Notes: a model not told the origin generated them from the sequence alone. Numbered from the stretch's first letter, positions 25,568 through 34,843 are shown. The stretch is DNA of 64,000 nucleotides from an uncultured Nostocoides sp. (GCA_937873315.1 CALMQX010000033.1:304795-368794), one strand, 5' to 3'. Program-made: numbers and translations.

Positions 25568-27640
25568 ATGACCGCCACCGTCACCGAGCACGCCGAGGTC
25601 GTCACGCACGCCCGGGTTCAAGATGTCGACCTGCCGGGAGGCGCCGGCACCCTGGCGCTGATCACCCTGGACAACGGCTTCGACCACACCAAGCCCAATA
25701 GCTTCGGCACCGAGGGCATTGCCGAACTGCAGGCTGCTATCACGACGCTCCAGGCGCGCGCGCAGGCCGGCGAGATCGTCGCCGTCGGCCTGACCGGCAA
25801 GCCGTTCATCTTCGCGGTCGGTGCGGACCTGACCGGCATTCCCACGATCACCGAGCGCGAGCAGGCGATCACGGCCGGACAGGGTGGGCACGCGGCATTC
25901 AGCGCGCTCATGGACTTGCCGGTGCCGACCTTCGCCTTCGTCAATGGCGCGGCCATGGGCGGCGGGGTCGAGGTGGCGCTTTCCTGCGACTATCGCACCG
26001 TGTCTGCCGGCGTTCCGGCGATCGCGCTGCCCGAGACCTTCCTCGGTCTGCTCCCCGGCTGGGGTGGTTGCTATCTGCTCCCGCGGCTCATCGGAGCTCC
26101 CAACGCGCTCAAGGTGATCATCGAGAACCCGCTCTCGCAGAACAAGGTGCTCAGCGGCAAGGATGCCGTCGCCCTCGGGATCGGCGACGTCTTGCTGGCT
26201 CCGGGCGACTTCCTTGAGGACTCCCTGCGGTGGGCCGCTGGCGTGGTCTCCGGCGCGGTGAGCGTCGAGCGCGCCGATCACACCGGCGACGAAGGCGCCT
26301 GGAATGCGGCCTGTGACGCGGCTGCTGCACTGGTCGCCGTCAAGACCGGCGGCTGCGCGACCGGTGCGGCCCGGGCCATCGAGTTGGTCCGGGCCGCCCG
26401 CACCAGTGACCGGGCCACGGCATTCGCCGCTGAGGATGAGGCGCTCGGCGACCTCATCATGAGCGATGAGTTGCGCTCGGGCCTGTATGCCTTTGACCTG
26501 GTGCAGAAGCGAGCCAAGCGGCCCGCAGGTGCGCCGGACAAGAGCCTCGCCCGTCCGGTCACCAAAGTCGGCGTCGTCGGCGCGGGCCTGATGGCCGGCC
26601 AGCTCGCGCTGCTCTTCGCGCGCCGCCTTGGGGTGCCCGTGGTGCTGACCGATCTCGACCAGGCACGGGTCGATAAGGGCGTCGCCTATGTGCATGGTGA
26701 GATTGCCGGGCTGCTGGCCAAGAAGCGCCTCTCCTCCGACAAGGCCAGCTTCCTGACCCGTCTGGTGACCGGATCGACCTCCAAGGAGGCCTTCGCGGAC
26801 GCAGAACTCGTGATCGAGGCCGTCTTTGAGGAGATCGCGGTCAAGAAGCAGGTCTTTGCCGAGGTCGAGGCGGTCGTCTCCCCCACGTGTGTCCTCGCCA
26901 CGAACACCAGTTCGCTGTCCGTCAGCGAGATGGCCGCGGACCTAGCGCACCCCGAGCGGGTCGTGGGCTTGCACTTCTTCAACCCCGTCGCCGTGATGCC
27001 GCTGCTCGAAGTCATCCCCGGCGAGCAGACCGATGACGCCACCCTGGCCACCGGCTTCGCGACCGGTCGCACCCTGGGCAAGACCACCATCTTGGTCAAG
27101 GACTCCGCCTCCTTCATCGTCAACCGTCTGCTCGGCCGCTTCATGGGCGAGTTCAGCCGGATCGTCGACGAGGGCACCCCCGAGAGCGTGGCGAATGCGG
27201 CGATCGCGGGCTTGGCTCCGATGCCACCGTCGGTCCTGCTCGAGCTGGTTGGTCCGGCCATCGGCCTGCACAACATCGAGACCTTGAACCGGGCATTTGG
27301 TGACCGGTTCTACGTCTCACCGCATCTGCAGGCCATGGTCGAACTGCGCAAGACGACCCCCGGTGGCATGCCGGAGCGAGTGGCTCCGGCGACCCCAGTG
27401 GTGCTCGATGTGGCGCAGGCGCGGCAGCGCATCCTTCAGGCCCTGGCCCAGGAAGTCGGGCTCATGCTCCAGGAGAAGGTGGCGCAGGCCCCGATGGACA
27501 TCGACCTGGCCATGATCACCGGTGCCGGCTTCCAGTTCTGGAATGGCGGGCTGTGCCCCTTGCTCGACCGTGAGGGTGCCAGCGAGGCCGCTCTCGGAAC
27601 CCGCCTGCTCCCCCGTGGGGTTGCGAGCGTTGCCGTCTGA
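25568..27640 (+). CDS. fadB: multifunctional enoyl-CoA hydratase / 3-hydroxyacyl-CoA dehydrogenase
   Basis: A 690-aa beta-oxidation enzyme. Crotonase domain at about 15-220 (GAAMGGGVEVALSCDYR oxyanion region; ETFLGLLPGWGG), NAD-binding dehydrogenase domain from about 330 (VGVVGAGLMAGQLA), catalytic HFFNPVAVMPLLEVI, then the C-terminal dimerisation domains. GGAG precedes the ATG. Partner of fadA directly upstream. Confidence 0.95.
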   Translation: MTATVTEHAEVVTHARVQDVDLPGGAGTLALITLDNGFDHTKPNSFGTEGIAELQAAITTLQARAQAGEIVAVGLTGKPFIFAVGADLTGIPTITEREQAITAGQGGHAAFSALMDLPVPTFAFVNGAAMGGGVEVALSCDYRTVSAGVPAIALPETFLGLLPGWGGCYLLPRLIGAPNALKVIIENPLSQNKVLSGKDAVALGIGDVLLAPGDFLEDSLRWAAGVVSGAVSVERADHTGDEGAWNAACDAAAALVAVKTGGCATGAARAIELVRAARTSDRATAFAAEDEALGDLIMSDELRSGLYAFDLVQKRAKRPAGAPDKSLARPVTKVGVVGAGLMAGQLALLFARRLGVPVVLTDLDQARVDKGVAYVHGEIAGLLAKKRLSSDKASFLTRLVTGSTSKEAFADAELVIEAVFEEIAVKKQVFAEVEAVVSPTCVLATNTSSLSVSEMAADLAHPERVVGLHFFNPVAVMPLLEVIPGEQTDDATLATGFATGRTLGKTTILVKDSASFIVNRLLGRFMGEFSRIVDEGTPESVANAAIAGLAPMPPSVLLELVGPAIGLHNIETLNRAFGDRFYVSPHLQAMVELRKTTPGGMPERVAPATPVVLDVAQARQRILQALAQEVGLMLQEKVAQAPMDIDLAMITGAGFQFWNGGLCPLLDREGASEAALGTRLLPRGVASVAV

Positions 27641-27661
27641 ACAACGGCGGGGCTTTGTGCA

Positions 27662-27683
27662 GATATCTCACATGTGATCTATC
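27662..27683. promoter_or_regulatory. 22-bp palindrome on the HTH-MurA promoter
   Basis: Arms GATAxxTCACA and TGTGAxxTATC are exact inverse complements except at two positions per arm; the central TCACATGTGA is perfect. It overlaps the -10 hexamer TATCGT (27680-27685) and ends 9 bases before the start codon. This is where a self-acting repressor would bind. Confidence 0.6.
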
Positions 27684-27685
27684 GT
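27680..27685 (+). promoter_or_regulatory. -10 element, leaderless promoter of the HTH-MurA gene
   Basis: TATCGT, 7 bases before the GTG at 27693; a weak TTGTGC at 27655-27660 is a possible -35 with 19-base spacing. Confidence 0.5.
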
Positions 27686-27692
27686 GATCAAC

Positions 27693-29228
27693 GTGAACGA
27701 GTCGACGTACCTCACCAGGATTGGCACCCTGATCCGGGACGCCCGGCGGCACCAAGGGCTCACCCAGAGTGAGTTGGCTGACCTGCTGGGGACCAGTCAG
27801 AGTGCCGTCGCCCGAATCGAGCAGGGCAAGCAGAACCTCAGTTTGGAGATGCTGGCCCGAGTCGGCGAGAAACTGGACTCCGAGTTCGTCTCCCTGGGTC
27901 ACAGCGGCCCACAGCATCTGAGGATCGTGGGTGGCCGGAAACTGTCCGGCTCCATTCCGGTCAAGACCAGCAAGAATGCCGCGGTTGCGCTCCTGTGCGC
28001 CTCCTTGCTGAACCGTGGGCGGACCACCCTGCGGCAGCTCGCTCGGATCGAGGAGGTCAACCGGATCATCGAGGTGCTCACCTCGATTGGGGTCCGGGTG
28101 CGCTGGCTCCCGGATAGCAATGACCTGGAGATCATCCCGCCGGCGCAGTTGGATCTGGACGCGATCGATGTCGACGCGGCCCGGCGCACTCGCACGGTCA
28201 TCATGTTCCTGGGGCCGCTACTGCATGAGCTCGAGCAGTTCCAGCTGCCGTATGCGGGTGGCTGTGATTTGGGCACCCGCACGGTCGAGCCGCACCTCAG
28301 TGCCCTCAAGGAGTTCGGGCTGGACGTCATGGCCACGCACGGCTTCTACGAAGCCACGGCCCGGCCAGGCACCGGCCCGCAGCGCGCGATCATCCTGACC
28401 GAGCGCGGCGATACGGTCACCGAGAACGTGCTCATGGCAGCGGCCCGATACGACGGCGAGACGGTCATTCGCAACGCCTCGTCCAACTACATGGTCCAGG
28501 ACCTGTGCTTTTTCTTGCAGGGTCTGGGCGTGGAGATCGAGGGCATCGGCTCCACCACCCTGCGGGTTCGGGGACGTCGGCTGATCGATGTCGACATCGA
28601 GTACTGGCCCTCGGAGGACCCGATCGAGGCCATGAGCCTGATCGCGGCCGGCGTGGTGACGGAGTCCTCCATCACCATCGAGCGCGTGCCGATCGAGTTC
28701 CTGGAGATCGAGCTGGCCACCCTTGCGCTGATGGGCCTGCGGTACACCCTCACCGAGGAATATCTCGCCCGCAATGGACACACCCGCCTGGTGGATCTCT
28801 CGATCGAGCCCGGTCCGCTGGTGGCGCCGAAGGACAAGATCGCGCCGATGCCCTTCCCGGGGCTCAATATCGACAACTTGCCCTTCTTTGCGTTGATCGC
28901 TGCCTGCGCCGAGGGCACCACCATGATCCACGACTGGGTTTACGAGAACCGCGCGATCTACCTCACCGAGCTCACCAAGGTCGGTGCGCAGGTGCAATTG
29001 CTCGACCCGCACCGGGTCATGATCACCGGGCCGACCCCCAAGTGGCGGGCAGCCGAGGTCATGTGCCCGCCGGCGCTACGTCCTGGGGTGGTCGTGCTGC
29101 TGGCCATGCTGGCCGCGCCCGGGACCTCGGTATTGCGCAATGTGTACGTAATCAACCGCGGCTATGAGGAGCTTGCTGAGCGCCTCAACGCCTTGGGTGC
29201 GACGATCGAGACCTTCCGCGACATCTGA
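27693..29228 (+). CDS. MurA paralogue fused to an N-terminal XRE helix-turn-helix
   Basis: A 511-aa fusion. Residues about 8-62 are an XRE helix-turn-helix (IGTLIRDARRHQGLTQSELA, TSQSAVARIEQGKQNLS). Residues about 75-511 are an EPSP/MurA enolpyruvyl transferase fold. Key MurA residues persist: Lys-Asn in KTSKNAAV (about 93) and the catalytic Cys in AGGCDLGTRTVEPHL (about 190). It could therefore still attach enolpyruvate to UDP-GlcNAc, or sense it. From memory, Streptomyces has a similar 510-aa paralogue besides true murA. Start choice: GTG 27693 by the -10 spacing; GTG 27684 gives three more residues. No other cell-wall gene is adjacent. Confidence 0.9.
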   Translation: MNESTYLTRIGTLIRDARRHQGLTQSELADLLGTSQSAVARIEQGKQNLSLEMLARVGEKLDSEFVSLGHSGPQHLRIVGGRKLSGSIPVKTSKNAAVALLCASLLNRGRTTLRQLARIEEVNRIIEVLTSIGVRVRWLPDSNDLEIIPPAQLDLDAIDVDAARRTRTVIMFLGPLLHELEQFQLPYAGGCDLGTRTVEPHLSALKEFGLDVMATHGFYEATARPGTGPQRAIILTERGDTVTENVLMAAARYDGETVIRNASSNYMVQDLCFFLQGLGVEIEGIGSTTLRVRGRRLIDVDIEYWPSEDPIEAMSLIAAGVVTESSITIERVPIEFLEIELATLALMGLRYTLTEEYLARNGHTRLVDLSIEPGPLVAPKDKIAPMPFPGLNIDNLPFFALIAACAEGTTMIHDWVYENRAIYLTELTKVGAQVQLLDPHRVMITGPTPKWRAAEVMCPPALRPGVVVLLAMLAAPGTSVLRNVYVINRGYEELAERLNALGATIETFRDI

Positions 29229-29263
29229 GGTGCCCCGCATAGCCCGCCGGGCCAGAGGCGACG

Positions 29264-31120
29264 TCAGCGAAGGCGGTCGACCAGGGCGTTGACCGTGAGG
29301 CCCGCGGCCTCGAGCACCTGCGAGCGGGAGCCGTGGTCGAGGAATGCGGTGGGCAGTCCGTGGCAGTGCACCGCAGTGGGGCAACCCGCTTCAGCCACGG
29401 CATACGCGATCCGGGAACCCACCCCACCGGCGCCCACGCCATCCTCGATGACCGCAACCTTGCCGGCACCGGCGGCCCAACCGGCGAGTGCCGGGTTGAC
29501 CGGCAACGCCCAGACCGGGTCAATCACGCGCACCCGCTGTCCCTCGGCGGCGAGCTTCGCGGCCACCTCGATCGCGAGCGACACCATCGAGCCGATGCCC
29601 ACGAGGAGCAGATCCACCTCGCCGTCGTCCGGTTCGACGATGACATCGACGCCATCGACCGTGCGCACCGCCTCGATCGGTGCACCCACGGTGCCCTTGG
29701 GGTAGCGGATGACGGAGGGCGCGTCAGCGATCGCGACCGCCTCACGCAGGGCGGTCGGCACATGCTGACCGTCGCGCGGGGCCGCGAGGTGCAGCCCGGG
29801 CACGACCGCGCACATGGCCAGATCCCACATGCCGTGGTGCGATGCGCCATCCGGTCCGGTCACTCCGGAACGGTCCAGGACCACGGTCACGCCGGCACGG
29901 TGCAGGGCGCAGTCCATCAGGAGTTGATCGAAAGCCCGGTTCAGGAAGGTGGCGTACACCGCCACCACCGGGTGCAGGCCCGCGTAGGCGAGCCCGGCCG
30001 ACATGGTGAGCGCGTGCTGCTCGGCGATCCCCACGTCAAAGGTCCGCTCAGGGAAATGCTGCGCAAAGGGTTGCAGCCCAACGGGCATCATCATGGCGGC
30101 GGTCAGGGCCACGACATCGGGCCGCTCCTCGCCGATCTGGACCATGGCATCGCTGAACTCATCGGTCCAACTGCGGCCGGCGAGTTCCAGCGGAAGACCA
30201 GTCTCGGGGTTGATCACGCCGATGCCGTGGAACTGGTCGGCCTCGTCGTTGACCGCATGGTCGTAACCGCGGCCTTTCTGGGTGATGACGTGCACGAGCA
30301 CGGGGCCACCGAAGGACTTGGCCTTGCGCAGCGCAGCTTCCACGCTCGGGATGTCATGCCCGTCCACCGGGCCGAGGTACTTCAGGCCAAGGTCTTCGAA
30401 CATGCCTTGCGGGGCGACGATGTCCTTGATGCCCTTCTTCATGCCGTGCAGGGTCTCGTACATCGCCCCACCGACGAGCGGGGTACGGGCCAGCGTGTGC
30501 TTGCCCCAGTCCAGGAAGCGCTCGTAGCCCCGCGTGGTGCGCAGGGTGGCCAGGTGATCGGCGAGGCCACCTTTGGTGGGGGCATAGGAGCGCTCGTTGT
30601 CATTGACCACGATGACCAGAGGGAGATCGCTCTCGGCGGCGATGTTGTTGAGGGCTTCCCAGGCCATGCCGCCGGTGAGTGCGCCATCGCCAATGATGGC
30701 GACCGTATGCCGCCCGCGCTCTGCGCGAACGGTGCGCCCCTGCGCGATGCCGTGGGCCCAGGACAGTGAACTGGAGGCATGCGAGCTCTCGACGACATCG
30801 TGCTCGGATTCGGCCCGGCTCGGGTAGCCAGAGAGCCCGCCCTGCTGTCGCAGACCCGAGAAGTCTTGTCGGCCGGTGAGCAACTTGTGCACATAGGACT
30901 GATGGCCGGTGTCGAAGACGATGGTGTCGCTGGGGCTGTCGAAGACCCGGTGGAGCGCCATGGTCAACTCGACGACGCCGAGATTGGGACCCAGGTGGCC
31001 ACCGGTGCGGGCAACCGACTCCACGAGGAACTCGCGGATCTCTTGGGCCAAGGCGGGCAGGTCGCTCTCGGGGAGACGTTTGAGGTCCTGGGGGCTGGCG
31101 ATCTGCGCGAGAAGACTCAC
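29264..31120 (-). CDS. dxs: 1-deoxy-D-xylulose-5-phosphate synthase
   Basis: A 618-aa TPP enzyme condensing pyruvate and glyceraldehyde-3-phosphate, the first step of the non-mevalonate isoprenoid pathway. [16 protein letters not shown] is the TPP/Mg motif; GHQSYVHK, the [15 protein letters not shown] stretch and RYPKG are conserved. Length is normal. GTG start is 6 bases after TAGACT, so the mRNA is probably leaderless. Confidence 0.97.
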   Translation of the reverse strand: MSLLAQIASPQDLKRLPESDLPALAQEIREFLVESVARTGGHLGPNLGVVELTMALHRVFDSPSDTIVFDTGHQSYVHKLLTGRQDFSGLRQQGGLSGYPSRAESEHDVVESSHASSSLSWAHGIAQGRTVRAERGRHTVAIIGDGALTGGMAWEALNNIAAESDLPLVIVVNDNERSYAPTKGGLADHLATLRTTRGYERFLDWGKHTLARTPLVGGAMYETLHGMKKGIKDIVAPQGMFEDLGLKYLGPVDGHDIPSVEAALRKAKSFGGPVLVHVITQKGRGYDHAVNDEADQFHGIGVINPETGLPLELAGRSWTDEFSDAMVQIGEERPDVVALTAAMMMPVGLQPFAQHFPERTFDVGIAEQHALTMSAGLAYAGLHPVVAVYATFLNRAFDQLLMDCALHRAGVTVVLDRSGVTGPDGASHHGMWDLAMCAVVPGLHLAAPRDGQHVPTALREAVAIADAPSVIRYPKGTVGAPIEAVRTVDGVDVIVEPDDGEVDLLLVGIGSMVSLAIEVAAKLAAEGQRVRVIDPVWALPVNPALAGWAAGAGKVAVIEDGVGAGGVGSRIAYAVAEAGCPTAVHCHGLPTAFLDHGSRSQVLEAAGLTVNALVDRLR

Positions 31121-31126
31121 CCCGCA

Positions 31127-31132
31127 AGTCTA
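31127..31132 (-). promoter_or_regulatory. -10 element, leaderless promoter of dxs
   Basis: TAGACT on the minus strand, 6 bases (TGCGGG) before GTG. It lies in the 21-base gap after the stop of the SOS-box gene. Confidence 0.5.
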
Positions 31133-31141
31133 GATGCCGCG

Positions 31142-31570
31142 TTACAGCCTGGGGACGAAGGCGCGACCCTCCATCGCCTCCAGAACCAGAGCCGCAGCCC
31201 GCGCGGCGGCGAGCAGCCGGACACCTTCGGCCTCCAGGTCGGCGAGCACTTGGGACACCCCCTCCGGCCCGATGACGTCGGTGAGATCGGGTCGCAGGTG
31301 ACGGTAGGCCATCCGCATGGCCTCGAGTTGGGCGTCCAGGTGACGCGTGGTCACCCACGCTAGGGCCAGTGGGTGTCGGCGCCACCCGGCATACAGCCGG
31401 TAGTCCGCGGGGCACTGATCGAGCAGCCAGGCTACGGCGCGTTGTTGCCAGCCGTCGGCCTCTGGCGGTGGCACCCCTGGCGGCCATCCCGGTGGGCCGG
31501 TCCGCACCTGGGCGGCCGGGGCGCCGGGCGTGCTCGCGCGCCGTGGTGGCGGCGGCGTGGAATCGAACAC
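31142..31570 (-). CDS. small protein of unknown function under SOS control
   Basis: A 142-aa protein I do not recognise. A Pro-rich N-terminus (about 1-38) precedes a helical domain with conserved-looking WQQRAVAWLLDQCPADYRLY, RRHPLALAWVTTRHLDAQL and a C-terminal Ala/Glu-rich helix. No transmembrane segment, nuclease or protease motif is visible. The GTG start lies inside an exact actinobacterial LexA box and 7 bases after TAGAAT, so expression should follow DNA damage. It lies between dxs (21-base gap) and the P450 gene whose stop overlaps its promoter. A DNA-damage function is inference from regulation only. Confidence 0.75.
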   Translation of the reverse strand: MFDSTPPPPRRASTPGAPAAQVRTGPPGWPPGVPPPEADGWQQRAVAWLLDQCPADYRLYAGWRRHPLALAWVTTRHLDAQLEAMRMAYRHLRPDLTDVIGPEGVSQVLADLEAEGVRLLAAARAAALVLEAMEGRAFVPRL

Positions 31571-31578
31571 ATGTTCGA
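31563..31578. promoter_or_regulatory. LexA (SOS) box
   Basis: TCGAACACATGTTCGA matches the TCGAAC-N4-GTTCGA consensus exactly and extends to a 10-bp perfect inverted repeat (31560-31569 and 31572-31581). It covers the start codon and the spacer to the -10 hexamer TAGAAT (31578-31583, minus strand). Confidence 0.85.
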
Positions 31579-31580
31579 TT

Positions 31581-32921
31581 CTAGGGGGTAGTCCAGTGGA
31601 TCGGGAGACGTTTGAGACCGCGTTGGAAGTTGCTGCGCAGCAGGACCGGCTCCCCGGCTGGCTCGATCCAGGAGGTTCGGGTCAGCAGCTCGGTGAAGAT
31701 CGCGACCATCTGCACGCGCGCCAGGTTTGCGCCCAGACAGAAGTGCGGTCCGTGCCCAAAGGCAAGATGAGCTTTGGGTGGCGGGCGAACGGCATACCGG
31801 GCCACCTCGAAGCGATCCGGGTCTGGGTAGACGGTCTCATCCCGATTGGCCGAGGCAAAGGAGACCACGACCTTCTCCCCCGCGGCGATCCGGTGACCGG
31901 CCACCTGGGTATCGACTGTGGCGGTGCGGCGGAAGGTCATCACCGGAGTCCACCAGCGCAGCATCTCCTCCACCGCGTGTGGGATCCCCGCGGGATCAGC
32001 GCGTAGGTCGCGCTGCGCCTGTGGATGCTCCAGGAGCGCGGCCAGACCGCCGGGGATGCCATTGCGCAGGGTCTCATTGCCGGCGACGGCGAAGAGCCAG
32101 AAGAGGTTCTCGAACTCCTCCAGGCTGACCAGCCCACCCTCATCATCCCGACTGGACATGAGGATGGACATGATGTCCTGGCCGGGCGTCGCCCGCTTGG
32201 CCGCGCCCAGGAGATGCGCATAGTGGTACAGGTCGGGCATCCCCGAGCGGGTGCGCGGGTCGGGCATGCGAGCATCCGGTCCCGGCGCAGGTCGCCGCGC
32301 CACCGCCTCCCGAGCCAACTCAGAGCCGCCGCTCACCTGGAAACTCGCACTCACGGCATAGTCCGGGTCTTGCCAGCCGATGACCCGATTGGCCCAGTCA
32401 AAGAGCAGCCAGCGGTCCTCACTGGGCATCCCCAGCAGATCGGCCAGGACGAGCAGCGGGAGCTCGGCAGCGACCCCTGTGGCGAAGTCGACCTCCCGCG
32501 GCCCTGCCAGCATGCGATCAACGATGACCCGGGCATGGGTGCGCACCTGCTCATCGAGCGCCCGCACCGCTCGGGGGGTGAACGAGGCCGCGAGCAGCCG
32601 CCGCAGCCGACTGTGCTCCGGCGGGTCCATATTGAGCATCATCCGGGTGACATAGGTCAGGTCCTCCGGGCGCTCCGGGTCCCTGATCTGGGTGCCACCC
32701 AGAGCCGAGGAGAATCGCTGCGCATCTGCGAGTACCTCGCGAACGTCCTTATGCCGCAAGACAAGCCAGTACCCGGGACCGGTCGGCCAGCCGGGCAAGG
32801 CGGGCTCGTCGACCCAGACAATGCCATGCCGACGACGCAAGTCAGCCAGCACGGCATACGGAACGCCGGTCTCGTAGGTGCCCGGGTCGTGGACGACCTC
32901 AGTGGCGCAGGAAGCGTTCAA
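31581..32921 (-). CDS. cytochrome P450
   Basis: A class I bacterial P450, about 446 aa with the start proposed here. I-helix AVAGNETLRNG, K-helix EEMLR (ExxR), and heme-binding FGHGPHFCLGAN with the axial Cys near residue 393. Oxidises an unknown substrate using external ferredoxin partners (not in the window). The start is unsure: the frame has no ATG in the right place, and TTG at 32921 (MNASCATEVVHDP) gives the normal N-terminus while overlapping the upstream hydrolase by 23 bases. The stop lies inside the extended SOS repeat. Confidence 0.9.
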   Translation of the reverse strand: MNASCATEVVHDPGTYETGVPYAVLADLRRRHGIVWVDEPALPGWPTGPGYWLVLRHKDVREVLADAQRFSSALGGTQIRDPERPEDLTYVTRMMLNMDPPEHSRLRRLLAASFTPRAVRALDEQVRTHARVIVDRMLAGPREVDFATGVAAELPLLVLADLLGMPSEDRWLLFDWANRVIGWQDPDYAVSASFQVSGGSELAREAVARRPAPGPDARMPDPRTRSGMPDLYHYAHLLGAAKRATPGQDIMSILMSSRDDEGGLVSLEEFENLFWLFAVAGNETLRNGIPGGLAALLEHPQAQRDLRADPAGIPHAVEEMLRWWTPVMTFRRTATVDTQVAGHRIAAGEKVVVSFASANRDETVYPDPDRFEVARYAVRPPPKAHLAFGHGPHFCLGANLARVQMVAIFTELLTRTSWIEPAGEPVLLRSNFQRGLKRLPIHWTTP

Positions 32922-33654
32922 TGGCGGTAGCGAGGGCGACCGGGGTCTCGAACATCGGGTAGTGCCCAGCATTGGGCATGACCTCGATGGTGCAGTTCGG
33001 GAAATGCGGCTCCCAGGTCTGCCGGACCGTGGCCTCACCGAGCGCCGGATCATGCTCACCGGGGATGACGAGCATCGGGGTGTCATTGCCGGCGATCTCG
33101 GCCAGGAAATCGGGCTTGGCCCAGGCCTCAAGCGCACCATGGAAGGCTTCGCGAGTCGAGTGCTCGAGGCTCCAGTCCGCGACCGAAGCGACCCAGGTGC
33201 TGGTCAGCCGGTTGCCAGTCGTGAAGTCGATAATCCCCATCCGCATGTCTCGACTGTCCACGGCACCCCAGAAGAGATTGCGCCCATCCTCATCGAAGGG
33301 GGTCGGGCTCGCGCCGACCGGCGTCAGACCGATGATCTTGCGTACCCGCTGCGGGGCCTTGGCGAGGACGCGCAGCACGCCGGCACCGCCCATGGAGTGG
33401 CCGATCAGCGAGAAGCTGTCAGCGCCCAAGTCGTCGGCCAGCGCAAGGACGTCCCCCGCCACTTCGTCGAGCGTGAACACCCCCGCCTCGTGCATCCGGG
33501 CGCCATAGCCTCGGCAATCGGTGAACACCCAGGTGGCGAGCTCGGGGTCGAGGTAGTCGGGGAAACTCCCCCAGCCCTGTGCCGAACCGAACCAGCCGTG
33601 CAGCAGGAAGACGGTGTGCGGGCCGTGGCCCACAACGCGGTGCGGGATGGACAT
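32899..33654 (-). CDS. alpha/beta fold hydrolase
   Basis: A 251-aa cytoplasmic hydrolase: LLHGWFGSAQGW (oxyanion), Ser in GHSMGGAG (about 88), Asp in PGEHDPAL and His in NAGHYPMF. AAGGAG stands 7 bases before the ATG, and TAGGGT at 33688-33693 is a plausible -10 giving a leader of about 26 bases. It overlaps the P450 gene, so the two probably act on one catabolic route. Confidence 0.9.
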   Translation of the reverse strand: MSIPHRVVGHGPHTVFLLHGWFGSAQGWGSFPDYLDPELATWVFTDCRGYGARMHEAGVFTLDEVAGDVLALADDLGADSFSLIGHSMGGAGVLRVLAKAPQRVRKIIGLTPVGASPTPFDEDGRNLFWGAVDSRDMRMGIIDFTTGNRLTSTWVASVADWSLEHSTREAFHGALEAWAKPDFLAEIAGNDTPMLVIPGEHDPALGEATVRQTWEPHFPNCTIEVMPNAGHYPMFETPVALATAIERFLRH

Positions 33655-33687
33655 GCCGGGCTCCTTTGCTCTCGGGTCTCTGCCCTC

Positions 33688-33729
33688 ACCCTAGTGATGG
33701 GTGCCCACATCCGGCAGGGGGCCTAGGGT
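33688..33729. promoter_or_regulatory. divergent -10 elements (hydrolase-P450 operon and tocopherol-cyclase-like gene)
   Basis: Minus strand TAGGGT at 33688-33693 serves the hydrolase with a short leader. Plus strand TAGGGT at 33724-33729 lies 7 bases before the ATG at 33737, a leaderless arrangement. Confidence 0.5.
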
Positions 33730-33736
33730 CGCGGGT

Positions 33737-34843
33737 ATGAGTCGACTCTCCGATCGCGCGTCCGCCGCGGCTGGGCGCCTGCACGCTGCCTATCGCAGGA
33801 CGGGTGCCGACCTGCCCGGTGGCGATCCCTTGCGCGCCCACGGGGTGGCGATGGAGGGCTACTTCTGGCGGTTCAGTGACGCCGCCACCGGGCGGGCGGT
33901 CATCGCCCTGATCGGGGTCAACCGGGATGCACGTGGCGAGAGTTGGGCTCTGGTCGGCCTGGGTGCCTGGCCGGGGCGCAGCCTGGGGCTCGCCGTGGCC
34001 CCGACCGGCTGGGCTTCGCCGTCAGGTCTGCAGGTGCGGGCCGACGATGAGGGGCGCAGGATCTTTCGCGGCGATGAGCGACGGATCGAGGTCGATCTCG
34101 GCGCTCAAGGTCGGCTGGCGGTGGAGGTCAGCGATCCCCTGCTGTGGTCGGCTGCTCCGGGCAGATCCTTGCTTGGCGGGTCGAGCATCTTTCAGGCGGT
34201 GCCGGCCCTGAACCAGTACTGGCATCCCTGGCTGCTCGGTGGTCGGGCATCTGGGACGTTCGAGTTTGCTGACGAGACCTGGGAACTGCGGGATGCCCAG
34301 GTGTATGGCGAAAAGAACTGGGGCGCCGAGGGATTCCCAGATTCGTGGTGGTGGGGGCAGGCACAGGGCTTCGCTGAGCGGCGGGCCTGCGTGGCCTTCG
34401 CCGGTGGACAGGTGACGGCCGGGCCCTTGCGCACCGAGGTCACCGCCTTGGTCGTCGCGCTACCCGACGGGTCGGTGTTGCGCTTGGGCAATCCCGGGGT
34501 GTCCCCGGTCCGCGCTCGGGTCTCGGATGAGCTGTGGGAGCTCTCTGGCCGTTCGGTGCGTGGATGGACCGTCGAGGTTCAGGGCCGGGCCCCCTTGGGC
34601 GACGCCCACGTCTTGCCGGTGCCGCTACCGAGTGAGCGGCGAATGACCGCCGGGGCGATCGAGCACCTCGCTGGTGAGCTAGATGTCGTTGTGCGACAGC
34701 GCGGCACCCTCATCTGGGAGGGTGCGAGCGGCTTGGCCGGACTCGAGCATGGCGGGCTAGCGCGAGCCGAGGCCGAGCTGCGCCGCCGCGGCATACCGAC
34801 GGGAGCCCCCGGGGCGTCCCCGTTGTCGGGATCCGAGCCCTAA
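33737..34843 (+). CDS. tocopherol cyclase-like (VTE1 fold) protein
   Basis: A 368-aa soluble protein. The centre holds HPWLLGG, VYGEKNWGAEGFPDSWWWGQ and related spacing that I associate with the Tocopherol_cycl/VTE1 family. The two halves read as a beta-rich lipocalin-like pair. A chromanol cyclase role is not expected in this organism, so it may bind or isomerise another prenyl lipid, or be a lipid-binding protein. The Ile codon at 34793 is the rare ATA, inside CGGCATA. Stop overlaps the convergent BNR gene by 4 bases. Confidence 0.6.
   Translation: MSRLSDRASAAAGRLHAAYRRTGADLPGGDPLRAHGVAMEGYFWRFSDAATGRAVIALIGVNRDARGESWALVGLGAWPGRSLGLAVAPTGWASPSGLQVRADDEGRRIFRGDERRIEVDLGAQGRLAVEVSDPLLWSAAPGRSLLGGSSIFQAVPALNQYWHPWLLGGRASGTFEFADETWELRDAQVYGEKNWGAEGFPDSWWWGQAQGFAERRACVAFAGGQVTAGPLRTEVTALVVALPDGSVLRLGNPGVSPVRARVSDELWELSGRSVRGWTVEVQGRAPLGDAHVLPVPLPSERRMTAGAIEHLAGELDVVVRQRGTLIWEGASGLAGLEHGGLARAEAELRRRGIPTGAPGASPLSGSEP

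Noticed and set aside
29333..30769. 478-aa plus-strand frame
   Set aside because: Antisense to dxs, whose motifs are complete on the other strand.
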